NCBI GenBank assembly: GCA_964017155.1
Contig: OZ024856.1
Location: forward strand, 47,447,346 to 47,511,345
Origin: Oasisia sp. SBJ-2009
Taxonomy: Eukaryota; Annelida; Polychaeta; Sabellida; Siboglinidae
DNA: 64,000 nt
Direction of reading: 5' to 3'
The translations under genes and the position numbers were made by a program. Positions 1 to 11,339 of this stretch are shown in pieces. Numbering within the stretch: position 1 is the stretch's first letter; the number at the start of each line of letters is the position of its first letter. The notes under the pieces are model-generated. The model was not told the DNA's origin. It saw only the letters and a program-made list of their open reading frames with translations, and searched no databases.

Positions 1-880
1 ATTGTGAAGATAGGCGTAAAGTCGGCCATTACGAATGTAGTCCCGCATAAAATACTTCATGAACTTGATTGCGCGTAATGTCGGTCTCGCAATTGCCATT
101 GTAAACTTCCGTTAGCACAAGACCGCTGCGTCTCAATAGAATGGCTATCTTATTCTTATCGGGCGCACTCGACGTGCCAATAACACAGTGGAACCATTTA
201 CGAAGAATTACGTGCTCAGAATTCATCTGGGAAAGTATAACATGGCCATCCGTGCATGCAACATGCCCAACGAAGCACAAAGCGAAGATAAGCAGTACGA
301 ACTGACATCGACTGGTGAAGTGTCGTCAGATCACGAAAAATCCTGGAATGGGTGAAGCACTTTCGCAAATAAATCCTACATGACGACATCATGACATTAT
401 ACATGAATGTAATGTATGATAGACCTATGACTTGTTGTGAAACTAATAAGACCAACGAGATACTGGTCTGATATCATAGATACACATCTAACTATAACCA
501 TAAGATTCAATATTTTACAGCTAATACATTTCGACTCACATCGACGTTTCGATCCCCGTTTCTATGAATGAATGGTGAATCTTTACTGCTCGCCAGATGG
601 CGCGGCAAACAGACAACCCCTCATGACTTAATTTGTAGCCTCCGACTTGTGTTCTACGTTTGTCGAGCATTTTCATTTCTCCCGAGCAAAACGTTTAGTT
701 GTTGTCGTTTCAACTTCTTTCTAGTGTTCACATAGTCTTGTGCCAAATGTTCGTCAGGTTTCACGGATGTCAAACATGTTGCTGGTCTTACATGGGGTTT
801 GATATACGCAGTCTGTCTTACTTCTGTCTTCCATTTTATCTTTATCTTTTGGATGAACTAGTATATTTCTTAGATTATGT
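1..880. other. No recognised gene; one weak secreted-protein-like reading frame
   Basis: No known family is recognised here. On the minus strand an open frame ending at 29 reads through a hydrophobic stretch (LLIFALCFVGHVAC, about 260-305) followed by 75 polar residues. That would fit a signal peptide and a small secreted domain, but there is no in-frame ATG upstream of the hydrophobic stretch, so it would need an upstream exon. Around 540-640 the sequence CGACGTTTCGATCC followed by TTTACTGCTCGCCAGATGG loosely resembles one arm of the foldback element at 10419-10605 and may be a decayed relative. Coding potential is unproven. Confidence 0.2.
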
Positions 881-1935
881 GTAGTCTGACAGCTGTTGCT
901 ATTTCATGGTGTTCTAAAATGCGGTGTATATGACATTTTGTTAAATATTATGAACTGCACTTTTGGAGTAGCTCTAAGTTGGTTTAACTCTTATCACCAA
1001 TCAAGATCACAGCAAATTTGTATCAATGGCATTGTGTCAGAGCAGTTTAAACTTGATTATGGTATCCCGATAGGGTCATGGCTTGGTCCCGTTGAATTCA
1101 TTGAGTACTGTAGGCCTGTGTTCTCCATAATTAAACAGCACGGAAGTGACGATATGCCTATGCCGATGATCACCAGGTCTACTGTAGTTTCCATCCCGAT
1201 TTTATGAACATTAATCGTGAGTCGATGGAACGATGCTTTAGTGGTACCAGTACCTGGATGAAAAGCATGAAACTAAAATTGATCCATTCCAAGACGGAGT
1301 ACATATTAATTGGTAGTCCGCAACAATTAGCAAAATGGACCAACATGGCTATTAACATTGGAGGCAATGAAATACATGCATTGAACTATGTGCGAAACTT
1401 TTATTTTATTTTGAAAAACACATGACTATGGAACAACATGTCACGGAGAAACTGACACATGCTCTGGTCCACAGCCATATTGATTACTGTAATGCTCTCC
1501 TGATAGGATTACCCAAATACCTTATACATAAATTACAAATGGTTCAAAACACCGCCGCCAGAGTGTTGTGTAGAATCGGCAAATATGACCATATTACTTC
1601 AACACTGAAGTCACTTCACTGGTTGCCATTCGAATTTCGCTTTATATACAATATATGTCTACTGACGTTTACTTATTTACATGGCCATGCACCAAAGTAC
1701 ATATCTGAAATGCCGATTCCTAAAATCACCCATTCTGTATTAAGATCACAGGATGACGTAACACTTGTTGTGCCCACAACAAAGAGGAAAACTCTGGGAG
1801 ATCGGGCATTTACAGTGGCTGCTCCACAATTATGAAATTCATTACCCCAAGATGTGTGCAGCTGCAACGACTTTGGCGTTTTTAAGAGTAAATTAAAGAC
1901 TCATCATTTTGATGTAGCCTACAACTAACTTATGG
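881..1935 (+). pseudogene. LINE reverse transcriptase remnant, L2/CR1-like
   Basis: Three adjoining reading frames (896-1207, 1204-1425, 1422-1835) together give the second half of a non-LTR retrotransposon ORF2. Visible are SWFNSYHQSRSQQICINGIV, the degraded GIPIGSWLGP block (normally GVPQGSVLGP), a YADDHQVY active-site block whose YADD codons sit at 1159-1170, and the C-terminal blocks HSHIDYCNALLIGLPK, VQNTAARVL, LKSLHWLPFEFR and GDRAFTVAAPQL. This order is typical of the CR1/L2 group, which copies RNA back into DNA at nicked chromosomal sites. The 5' half is missing, a stretch between EKLT and HALVHS is deleted, and three frames are needed, so it is dead. A stop near 1926 follows a diverged tail. 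Confidence 0.85.
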
Positions 1936-2454
1936 TTGCAAATTTAATTTGTTTTGCAATTGTTAGATAACTACTTAGTTACGTCGGATATTTGTACTAA
2001 AAAATCTGATGCGCGACGCCAATAACACTCGCATTCTTCATGCAAGCCAACATCAGCGTATGGCATTCTCTTGTGGTTTTGTACTATTGTATATAGTTAT
2101 AAAAAATACGATAAAATATGCGATATTTGATATACTGTCTTACTGCAGTTTAATTCACTTCCTTCGTATATAAATATTGTATAAATTTGTTTATATATAC
2201 AACACCGTTACTTATATCGCAATAATTCGGCTAGTAAATCGACTATTAGATATGCAGAAATAATTAATCGTAATATTTATTCGAGGACAAATTCTAAAGT
2301 AAAGTTTTCTGACGTTCGTTCGCCAAGTTCCTTTGTTAGTGTTAACTTGTCAATAGCACTTTGTCCATCTGCTGTAGAGACCTGTCACCGCTCGAACACG
2401 ATTCACTTAATTAGTCTACGTATCGCCATTAAATGACCATGATTAATTCTACCA
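1936..2454. other. AT-rich DNA without recognisable features
   Basis: This stretch may include the 3' untranslated tail of the preceding LINE, but no terminal microsatellite marks its end. I see no open frame, repeat or RNA gene in it. It runs directly into the minisatellite. Confidence 0.4.
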
Positions 2455-4050
2455 CACTGCCTACACCGTCCACACATGTCAGTCTACTGCATACACCGTC
2501 CACACACGTCCATCTACTGCATACACCGTCCACACACGTCCATCTACTGCATACACCGTCCACACACGTCTGTCTACTGCATACACCGTTCTCACACGTC
2601 CGTCCACTGCATACACTGTCCACACACGTCCGTCCACTGCATACACCGTCCACACACGTCCGTACATTGCATACACCGTCCACACACGTCCGTCCACTGC
2701 ATACACCGTCCACACACGTCCGTCCACTGCATACACCGACCACACACGTCCGTCCACTGCATACACCGTCCACACACGTCCGTCCACTGCATACACCAAC
2801 CACACACGTCCTTCTACTATATACACCATTCACACACGTCCGTCCACTGCATACACCGTCCACACACGACCGTCCACTGCATACACCGTCCACACACATC
2901 CGTCTACTGCATACACCGTCCACACACGTCCGTCCACTGCTTACACCGACCACAAACGTCCGTCCACTGCATACACCGTCCACACACGTCCGTCTACTGC
3001 ATACACCGTCCACACACGTCCGTCTACTGCATAAACCGTCCACACACGTCTGTCTACTGCATACACCGTCCACACACGTCCGACCACTGTGTACACCGTC
3101 CACACACGTCCGTCCACTGCATACACCGTCCACACACGTCCGTACACTGCATACATCGTCCACACACGTCCGACCACTGCATACACCGTCCACACACGTC
3201 CGTCCACTGCATACACCGTCCACACACGCCCGTCTACTGCATACACCGTCCACACACGTCCGTCCACTGCATACACCGTCCACACACGTCCTTCTACTGC
3301 ATACACAGTCCACACACGTCCGTCCACTGCATACACCGTCCACACACGTCCGTCCACTTCATACACCGTCCACACACGTCCGTCCACTGCATACACTGTC
3401 CACACACGTCCTTCTACTGCATACACAGTCCACACACGTCCGGCCACTGAATACACCGTCCACACACGTTCGTCCACTGTATACACCGTCCACACACGTC
3501 CGTCCACTGCATACACCGTCCACACACGTCCGTCTACTGCATACACCGTCCACACACGTCCGTCCACATACGTCCGTCCACTTCATACACCGTCCACACA
3601 CGTCCGTCCACTGCATACACATTCCACACACGTCCGTCTACTGCATACACCGTCCACACACGTCCGTCCACTGCATACACTGTCCACACACGTCCTTCTA
3701 CTGCATACAGAGTCCACACACGTCCGTCCACTGAATACACCGTCCACACACGTTCGTCCACTGTATACACCGTCCACACACGTCCGTCCACTGCATACAT
3801 CGTCCACACACGTCCTTCTACTGCATACACCGTCCACACACGTCCGTCCACTGCATACACTGTCCACACACGTCCTTCTACTGCATACAGAGTCCACACA
3901 CGTCCGTCCACTGAATACACCGTCCACACACGTTCGTCCACTGTATACACCGTCCACACACGTCCGTCCACTGCATACATCGTCCACACACGTCCGTCTA
4001 CTGCATACACCGTCCACACACGTCCGTCCACATACGTCCGTCCACTGCAT
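2455..4050. repeat. 30-bp minisatellite, about 53 units
   Basis: A tandem array of a 30-bp unit containing CATACACCGTCCACACACGT followed by CCGTCCACTG. Units are 80-100% alike. Near the right end, 180-bp blocks (six units) are repeated nearly unchanged at 3661-3840 and 3841-4020, and a shortened unit with CACATACGTCCGTCCAC recurs at about 3565 and 4027, which shows recent unequal exchange in larger blocks. Because 30 is divisible by three and the unit lacks stops in several frames, open frames of 100-430 codons appear on both strands; they are by-products of the repeat, not genes. Confidence 0.97.
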
Positions 4051-7000
4051 TAATTTGGGCACGAAACAAAATGTGAGATAATGTTTTCCAACACCCTCCG
4101 ACTCACCCAAAGAAAGGTGTTTCAACGTGGGTTTACGAGGTTAGTAAAATATCTTTGTTCTCACTTGCAGTCATGATGCAAACGTCACACCTACCAATGA
4201 GGTGTACATATTTCTTATTTCCCTTCGTTGTATTACGTTTTGAACAATTCCCACCACCGTCCGTCACCACAGTACACGTGTGAGCTGTTTAGGCCATCTC
4301 GGTGTAGTAGGCCCCTACACTCACCACAGGTCTATAGTTTTGTTCACATTTTCTACTCAGAATGGAACAGAATGCAAAGAGTTTTTGTTTGACTGCATGG
4401 CGTACAATAGCTCATGTGTAATCATTTCATTCGGGTTGTCAATTCAATAGTAGGTGAATTTAATCATTATGGTCAGTGCAGTAGGCTGGACGCCATGCTG
4501 AGGGAGACGTATGGTGACGGTATTGTGACGGAACCTGAACTTCAAGCAACCATATATAATGTTAACTATTTGGAGTTAAGTTGTCCAACATCATACATCA
4601 TATATCAATATGTACCAATCCACGTGGGCAAATAAATCAAATATTGAATTCCTAAACTGCCTCCGTCAGACCTCCATCTGACCCACTTTCCTAAGAAATG
4701 ACCATATGCCATTAACACAGGTGGAACCGGGGAGCATTGATTGATTGGTGATTAATAATTACACTTAGCAAACACTTCACTCAGACAAAGGCCAAGGTTA
4801 TTTATATATCATAAAGATATACCCATTAGTAAATTGACTGTAATCCCAGTTTGATGCGTGACAACATTCTGAGTAAAGATTGAGGACATGTGCCTAAGTG
4901 AAACACGGCACTATAAATTAAAAAAGAAATATAAGCTAGGATGGAACTGCTGGAGAAATAATTTTTGTAATTAGAATTAATTTATTCCTTTGGATGTCGC
5001 ATTTTATTTCCGCGTTCTGGCTATGAACCGCCGAAAGAAACAACCGTGGCAAACAGAACAACATGTCATAGATCGTCCGCGACATGTCACGTGACATGAT
5101 GACCAAACTTCTTTCTCTTAGCATGCCTTATAAAACGCCTTATGAACGGTGGCAATGCATGTATTGATTATTAGTAATTGCAAATGTGGATCCGCTAAAC
5201 GAGACCGCCGTAGGTAACGTGTTTTGTGATATTGTCTCTGAAGCGTGAAAGATCGATAAAAGTAGAAGACCGTGTTCCACTTCCGGTCTCTCGCACACGA
5301 GAGTAGAGATTGGTCTCCGAGCAAGACAGGTTGTGAATGTTGTATTTTGACACTGGCAATCGGGAAGGAGGGAATGTCATAGAACGTGCATAGTATGGCA
5401 CCATATTCACCAAATGTAGCTTCCTTTAAGCGCAGTGGTAAAAGACATCCATGTTTTAAAATGCACCGTAGCATCGTGCTCATCAAATCATGGTCATAAA
5501 AAGTATATCCTGTAAATGGTATGTTCTTATGTTTCGGCAATGATTGTTATAGCGTTTCAGCCGCCCTTTTAAAGCTAAACTACAATATTTACAAACAGTG
5601 CAACATTGTGTTATGATTATTAAGAAAAACACAAAAGCATGTGTTCTGCCATACTGTACAATTATTTCGTGAAGGATTTATGTATCTAAATCATAGAGTT
5701 AGATCATTAATCTTTCCCCTGTAGGCTACAGTGACAAGCTGGCCCGCTGCACTGAAGCCGCGGGTGACCACTGGGTGCCATCTACTTGCACGGCAGAAAG
5801 TGCTATACCCACTGGCAGGACATATAAAATAGAACTGTTGAATAACGAAATAAATATAAAACAAAATCTACGAAGACGACATTTTTAACTTGAAGGTGTA
5901 TCACTTTACCCCCTAGATAAGACAGTTCATGACTAATTTCTGGAGTAGGCCAGCAGCGGCTAGTTGGTGAGTGATTTGTGTTGGTTGATGGTAGTGATCT
6001 GGAGATTTGTCTCTGGGTTCCTTGACATAGTGAATGGTGATTAATTAATGGGGTAGGCTGTAGCCTCTAGATTAGTCATTAGGGGCAGGGTTGTGACTTC
6101 GAAATGAGTTTAACCTGAGGTCAATATCCCAGATGGATTATCCCACCCAAACTGTGGACAGTTCGGTGGTTGACACTGGTGTGAGCAACGTGAATGTATT
6201 TTATACCTCCACTCTATTTGGAGGCTTGCTTGTTAAACATCCATTGTGAAATAGCAAATACGGTTATTTCATGTGTAGCAAACAACTGTACCAACCGACA
6301 CAAACAACATCTGGCATATCTTTCCATATGTGAGAATCTCAGTTATATGATATAGCCTATACAAACATGCTCCACTGCCATTAATTTTTGAAATTAACAA
6401 TTTTAAAACATTACAGTCATGGTTGACAAAAAATAATGTATGTTGGCTTAATTACGCACCAAAACAATTTTGTTTTTAATTATACTAATATAACAAAATG
6501 ACACATCTTTTCGAGTCCCGTCCAAGAACTGTCACTGTGATATTCCAATTGTTTTGTTGTAGTTTGCCTAAGATTATTTCGTTAACTATTGTTATTACTG
6601 ATGGCACACTATAATTAGTTATTTGACTGTCTTACTGTTATTATTTGTCTACCTCATGAACGGTCAATAATTGTCCAGATAAAGCATCGAGGCTGTCTCG
6701 AGGTCTCGTTTCATGTAGATCAATTGCAGTTTCTCTACTGATGTACTATTATTGTTGTTGATGATAATGTTGGCTTCACTTTTTAATATTTTTCATCCTG
6801 TTTGCATAGTCTAAAGAGTTGTAAAACTGAAATTTAATTATATTGGCCTGTGTGATCTCCCCAATCTCTTCGGAGGCCTGACTTCAGTTGGTTGATTTTT
6901 GTTTAATGTAAAGCTACATGATCTGTTGGAATAACACATTAAATATATGATTAAACTGTGCTCACCCCTCACACAGTGTGACATAATATACTAAATGTAA

Positions 7001-7283
7001 GCCTATTGACTTCTTTCAGACAAGAATATTGGTGAGGCAATTGTTTGAACACATTGTTCACAATTAAACAACACTGGCTAACTGATGTCAGTAAAGACTG
7101 TGACCTGCCCATGTTGACTTCGCGATATCATATGTCAGCTGACAGCGGCCTAGCGATCTTTTTCTACTAGTGTGTTCTATTTATATATATATGCTCTAAA
7201 TAAATTGGATCACAGGGAATGAGTATGCTACAAATAGATAATAGGATTACAATTGTCCAGCTGTTCTAAAAATCCATAGTGTC
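4051..7283. other. Long region with no recognised gene
   Basis: About 3.2 kb without a recognisable coding region, repeat family or RNA gene. The longest open frame (minus strand, 5118-5540, 140 codons) has no domain I recognise and no supporting signals. A perfect 16-bp palindrome CATGTCACGTGACATG (5083-5098) contains a CACGTG E-box core. The last 2 kb is AT-rich with no structure that I can support. Confidence 0.4.
5083..5098. promoter_or_regulatory. 16-bp palindrome with CACGTG E-box core
   Basis: CATGTCACGTGACATG is a perfect dyad. Its centre is a canonical E-box of the type bound by bHLH-zipper factors, flanked symmetrically by TGACATG. No gene start is evident nearby, so a regulatory role is only a possibility. 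Confidence 0.25.
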
Positions 7284-7868
7284 TTGCCTACTTACTTGTG
7301 TAGCCTTGTTAAACCGTACGATCCACTTCGTGAAAATATGCGCTCTGCAAACAAGCTGCTATTAAAAGAACACAAATCTAAAAACTCATGGGGAGCGCGA
7401 TCGTTTACCGTATCCGCAGCAAAGGCATGGAATACACTTCCAAACACTATCAGAACCAGCGCAACAATCAGTATCTTCAAGACAGCACTGAAAACACATT
7501 TTCAAAGCTTACTTTGAGTAATACACGTGGACTTTTCCTGGACATGTTCTGGACGAATTGACTATACATTTTATGACGGTAATTTTAAAACAATTTTCCC
7601 ATACTACAAGTAGCTGTTTTTGTGTTGTATATACATTTTTAGAAACTTTACTTTACGCTGATAATGATGTCACCATTTTTATTACTACTATAATGAATGG
7701 TAAATATATTATTTAATTTTAGTCTAAAATGTCGCTTTATTCACATTAATAGTATTGTTTTAGCATGATGTTTTATATGTGTCTGATGAACGCAATGATG
7801 TAGCGCCATGAGCGCCACCACGTGGCGGATACCGGCGCTACATAAATTGCCATTATTATTATTATTAA
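7278..7868 (+). pseudogene. 3' end of a CR1/L2-type LINE with (ATT)n tail
   Basis: The open frame 7284-7517 is the extreme C-terminus of a CR1/L2-like ORF2: PYDPLRENMRSANKLL, WGARSFTVSAAKAWNTLP and FKTALKTHFQSLL match the GDRAF/WNxLP/FKxxLKTHLF blocks found at the end of this group. It is followed by about 290 bp of 3' untranslated sequence, then a hairpin-like segment (TAGCGCCATGAGCGCCACC near 7800, then CCGGCGCTACATAAATT) and a short (ATT)n run at 7851-7866. Hairpin plus ATT tail is the normal 3' terminus recognised by the reverse transcriptase of this group. Everything upstream is missing, as expected for a 5'-truncated insertion. Confidence 0.8.
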
Positions 7869-8670
7869 CTAGAATCTCTCATCGATATCCTTCCATGCTT
7901 CACACACAAAATATGGTTGGAAATCGGCTAATTTTGATATAAATATAACGTAACCTCTTTAAATACGCATAGATTCATAATTAAAACATTCAGACCAGTC
8001 ATGTTGCTGGTGTACATAAATAACAAATATACACAACTGTTAAAGAAAGCATGTGTATTTAGCTCAGAATCAGTGTCTCAAACACATTTTCATGAATTGG
8101 GAGTCAGTTATCAATCAATATGGAACAAACGGGAAAATAAATTTCGTCTTAGGCCCATTTTATGCAATAAGAGTTTCAAGCTGTAAAAACAACATTTAAC
8201 CAATGTCACTGTAATTTCATTACGAAGTTACAAAATATTTGATCAGTCGTTACGCGGAAGCAAAGTTGAAAACCAGCAAAATGGTAGGGGAGACAGGGGC
8301 TAGGTGTAACATAAATAACACATTTCAGGATCACGGGTAGTTTTCTTAACCGATCGGAACTTTTTCAAGCTAAGGGGTCCCCGCAATTAGGACATAGTTA
8401 ATTGTCCAGGTTATTACACATTTGTGGTACAATACGTTATATGATGTGTCCTAATGTGTTACAATTTACCCAGATAAGGGGCAAGTTGTACCGGCCTACG
8501 GGGTAAATTGTAACATACATGTTTAGCATTGGTGTTAATTGTAATAATATAAAAACTACACAATTGGTCAAAATAATTCTTGTATACATTTTATACTTTA
8601 CAAGTACCTTGTTACTTGACAATAACAATGTAAACCTTAATTTAGGAGACTTTGTGTGGAAACTCACTGT
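7869..8670. other. AT-rich DNA, possible degenerate repeat ends
   Basis: No gene is recognised. Two segments, GGGGAGACAGGGGCTAGG (about 8288) and GGGGCAAGTTGTACCGG (about 8478), resemble each other and the segment at 30080-30110 (GGGGAGACCGGAGCCAG). They may be ends of a shared, decayed non-autonomous element. I cannot delimit it. Confidence 0.25.
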
Positions 8671-9330
8671 TTAAATATTGCATTTAACAAAACCAAAACG
8701 GTTTTGTTTCTGCTCAAACACACAATCGCATAGGTAAAAAAGGGGATCTGATTTAAAAGTTATTGTGAACATACAAAATATGTAGGCATTCCATCGAGTT
8801 ACATACCTACTCGCTGTGCAATTCGCACAGATGACACAAATACGACCCAACAATGTTTTTGTTAAACCATTTGAAAGTATCCTGGATTGTAAATTTAAAT
8901 CACTGTTGATAATTGCAATTACCAGCTTATCACAAGAGGCACGTCTCAGCATGAATTGATATACAAGATTTCTAATTACAGCTTTCCTATTTGGTATATG
9001 GCATTCTACAGACATGGTGGATGCACTGCAATATTTAGGCTGATTTAGCAATAAGCATTATTACATTATTGTAAGCAACATGAAGTTTATGTAGACTTGC
9101 AACTGAGTAATTCCATCCCACCTGAGCAGTATACATATGAGAGCAGAAAGTTCTAAATAAAGTCATGTAAAATGTCCGCAGTAGCGTATTACCACTAGCA
9201 TACAGTTGTCGGCGTCGCCGTAAAATCTCCTTGTCATCACGTAATGTATTATAAATAAAATGACCCAAATATTTCACATGATCGACTTCCTTGATTATTT
9301 CACCATTAATCTTAAGGCAATGCAATATGG
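8671..9330 (-). pseudogene. LINE ORF2 C-terminal fragment (VKYLGHFI family)
   Basis: Minus-strand frames 9325-9035 and 9051-8671 form the segment downstream of the reverse-transcriptase catalytic core. HVKYLGHFIYNTLRDDKEI, RRQLYASGNTLLRTFYM, LHKLHVAYNNV and NQPKYCSASTM closely match the same blocks in the long LINE at 28203-29725 and in the fragment at 62600-63445, so all three belong to one LINE group. A frame change near 9040-9050 and missing residues before TLFRTFC show it is inactive. The catalytic YADD block is absent. Confidence 0.85.
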
Positions 9331-9430
9331 TGAACTGGCTTTTTGTTATTTCTTATGGTAGCTTGCTGACATTTTCAGACAATCTTAATTATATTTCAAA
9401 AGGAATGTGTATATTAAAAAAATATGTTTG

Positions 9431-10300
9431 GACCCCCTTTAGACCCTTATCGGGGCAGCCATACATACACCTGCATGTTGCAACAGAGAGATATTTATTA
9501 TTACTTTCATAATTTGTTTTTTCATGTTTTATAAAATATTTGTTTCAAAACATTGAATAATATATTTGAACATTTTGTCACGTAGAATTTTTTGTCTTAT
9601 ATTATTTTGTCAATTTCTCTCTGTTATAACATGGGAATCAGTATTATGGATAAGTCCCGAAAATTTAAATACATTTGGTTGAGAAATAGCCGAGATCTAC
9701 GAAATAAGCAGTCAATTTGGTGAAATAAAGGTATTGTACAAAACGACGTCAAAGTTTGTGAACATTTCAACAATGAATTGTACGACAACAAATGTATACA
9801 GAGACTTGAAATTATACACATATCACTTTTAAACTATGAAAAATATACCATAATAATAATTTTTTTGACCCCCTGTAGACCCTTATCAGGGCAGCCATTT
9901 TGAATTGCAGTGGCATCAGCTGTAATCCTAGATCTGCATAGAGCACAGGATAAATCCACTGTACCTTTTTGTATATATAGCTGACATACACCCGCATGTT
10001 ATAAGAGATTTTTATTATTACTTTCATAATTTTTTCTCATGATGTGATCAAATATTTGTTTCAAAACATTGAATAATATCTTTCACTTTCTCTCTGTTAT
10101 AATATGGGGAGCAGTATTATGGAGAAGTCCCGAAAATGTAAGTGCATTTGGTTGAGAAATAGCCGAGATCTACGCAATAAGAGAAGACAGTTCGGTGAAA
10201 TAACTTTATTGTAGAAAAAACGACGTCAAATTTGCGAACATTCAACAATGAATTGTACAAACAACAAATGTACACAGACTTGAAATCACACACATGACTG
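9431..10300. repeat. Two diverged tandem copies of a ~430-bp repeat
   Basis: The block starting GACCCCCTTTAGACCCTTAT at 9431 recurs at 9867 (GACCCCCTGTAGACCCTTAT). The following sequences align through shared pieces such as GCATGTT, TTTCAAAACATTGAATAATA, AAGTCCCGAAAAT, GGTTGAGAAATAGCCGAGAT and ACGACGTCAAA. The second copy carries about 85 extra bases after GGGCAGCC. Identity is roughly 80%, so the duplication is old. No coding sequence is evident; the family is unknown to me. Confidence 0.8.
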
Positions 10301-10418
10301 AAAAGAAAACATATCAAACATATCTTGTGAAGCATAAATAAGTGTAATTTTTGGTATACATTACTGCTGTCATACTATTCGTGTTCATCAAGTTGGAAGT
10401 AAATTTTTCAAAAAATCG

Positions 10419-10605
10419 TAATTACACAACTAGCAATGTTCTACTCACTTCAACGTTTCAACCACCATCGGCGGCCTTCTTCAGGAGCTGAATGGTCACT
10501 GCTCGCCACGCCATCTAGTCAGCAGTGACCATTCAGTTCCTGAAGAAAGCCGCCGATGGTGGTTGAAACGTTAAAGTGAATAGAACATTGCTAATTGTGT
10601 AATTA
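10419..10605. mobile_element. Short foldback (hairpin) element
   Basis: Left arm 10419-10503 and right arm 10520-10605 are reverse complements with only a few mismatches, separated by a loop of about 16 bp. The arms contain CAACGTTTCAACCACCATCG and GGCGGCCTTCTTCAGGAGCT, and the outer ends read TAATTACACAA and TTGTGTAATTA. The transcript of either strand would fold into one long stem. Such solo foldbacks are usually non-autonomous DNA-transposon derivatives; no coding capacity is present. The similarity noted at 540-640 suggests a dispersed family. Confidence 0.85.
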
Positions 10606-10639
10606 TGAAATTTGTTTGAATGTCATACTGTTGTTCATC

Positions 10640-11330
10640 AGTGACCTAAAACTCCCCTGCAGCATAGTCTGTTGATGCTGCTGCTGCTGCTGCCCGTGTG
10701 CGGGCAACGAAGCGGGGGTTGCCTGGCCTCCTTTGAGGCGGCCAATGTCTGACACTTCGCCTGCTGCAGGCGACGTCGGTCAGCTTCCTCTGCAGATGCC
10801 AACAAGTGGGCACCTGATGGCACCTGCATCACTTCACACAGGTTCATTGTCACCTTGATGCAAGCGTTGAACTGTGACACAGCACTGCAGGTAACGGAGA
10901 CAACAACATCAGGCGCAAGTGGCGTGCCCACATTCGTGCGGTGTGGACCTGGCTCCTGTCTAGTGGCGAGTGCAGTCTGATGAAAGCACCATCTGCGAGC
11001 TCCCACCGGGCACTGGTCATGCTGGGGTTTCTCATCCGTAGACGAGCAGTGGTAAAACGATGCCAAGATCGCATTCTGCATGCCGTTGACATCATGTGGG
11101 TGGGCCTGCACAGCCATTCGGTAACATCGGCTTAGTGTCTCATCTTCTTCCCAGTCAATTTTCCAATTGTGACCCCGCCTTCTACCCAGATGATGCCAAC
11201 TTGTGCATGGCAGTGTTGAGGCGTTTGGCGATGTGGTTCACACACTCCTCCTTCTGCAGCTCCACGTCGCCATACACTTGCATGTTGGTGAGGTGGGTGA
11301 AGGTCCCTCGTAGTTCTGGTTGCACTCCTA
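10640..11330 (-). pseudogene. Mutator-like transposase, C-terminal half (split gene)
   Basis: Read from 11330 downward, minus-strand frames encode TFTHLTNMQVYGDVELQKEE, then CVNHIAKRLNTAMHKLASSG, and after a frame change NGMQNAILASFYHCSSTDEK, HDQCPVGARRWCFHQTALAT and EPGPHRTNVGTPL. After a deletion follow SQFNACIKVTMNLCEV and GAHLLASAEEADRRRLQQAK. From memory these blocks, in this order, are the second half of the Mutator-like transposase domain found in many invertebrate mobile elements (ECVNHxxKRLG, STDxxPxHDxCPxGxxSWCF). The first half lies at 16219-16650 on the same strand; the two were separated by the insertion at 11340-16209. Frameshifts and the deletion show decay. Base composition is clearly more GC-rich than the surroundings. 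Confidence 0.85.
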
Positions 11331-11339
11331 GTCCTGGAC
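11331..11339. repeat. 9-bp target-site duplication, left copy
   Basis: GTCCTGGAC here is repeated exactly at 16210-16218, directly outside the matching inverted ends of the intervening element. Nine bp is the usual duplication length for Mutator-like transposons. Confidence 0.8.

Noticed and set aside
2429..4125. Several open frames of 100-430 codons on both strands
   Set aside because: All are produced by a stop-free 30-bp repeat whose length is a multiple of three; no start context, domain or composition argues for a protein.
5118..5540. 140-codon minus-strand frame in unique DNA
   Set aside because: No domain, signal peptide or homologous copy visible; length is within chance for this composition. 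Kept only as a note in the regional entry.
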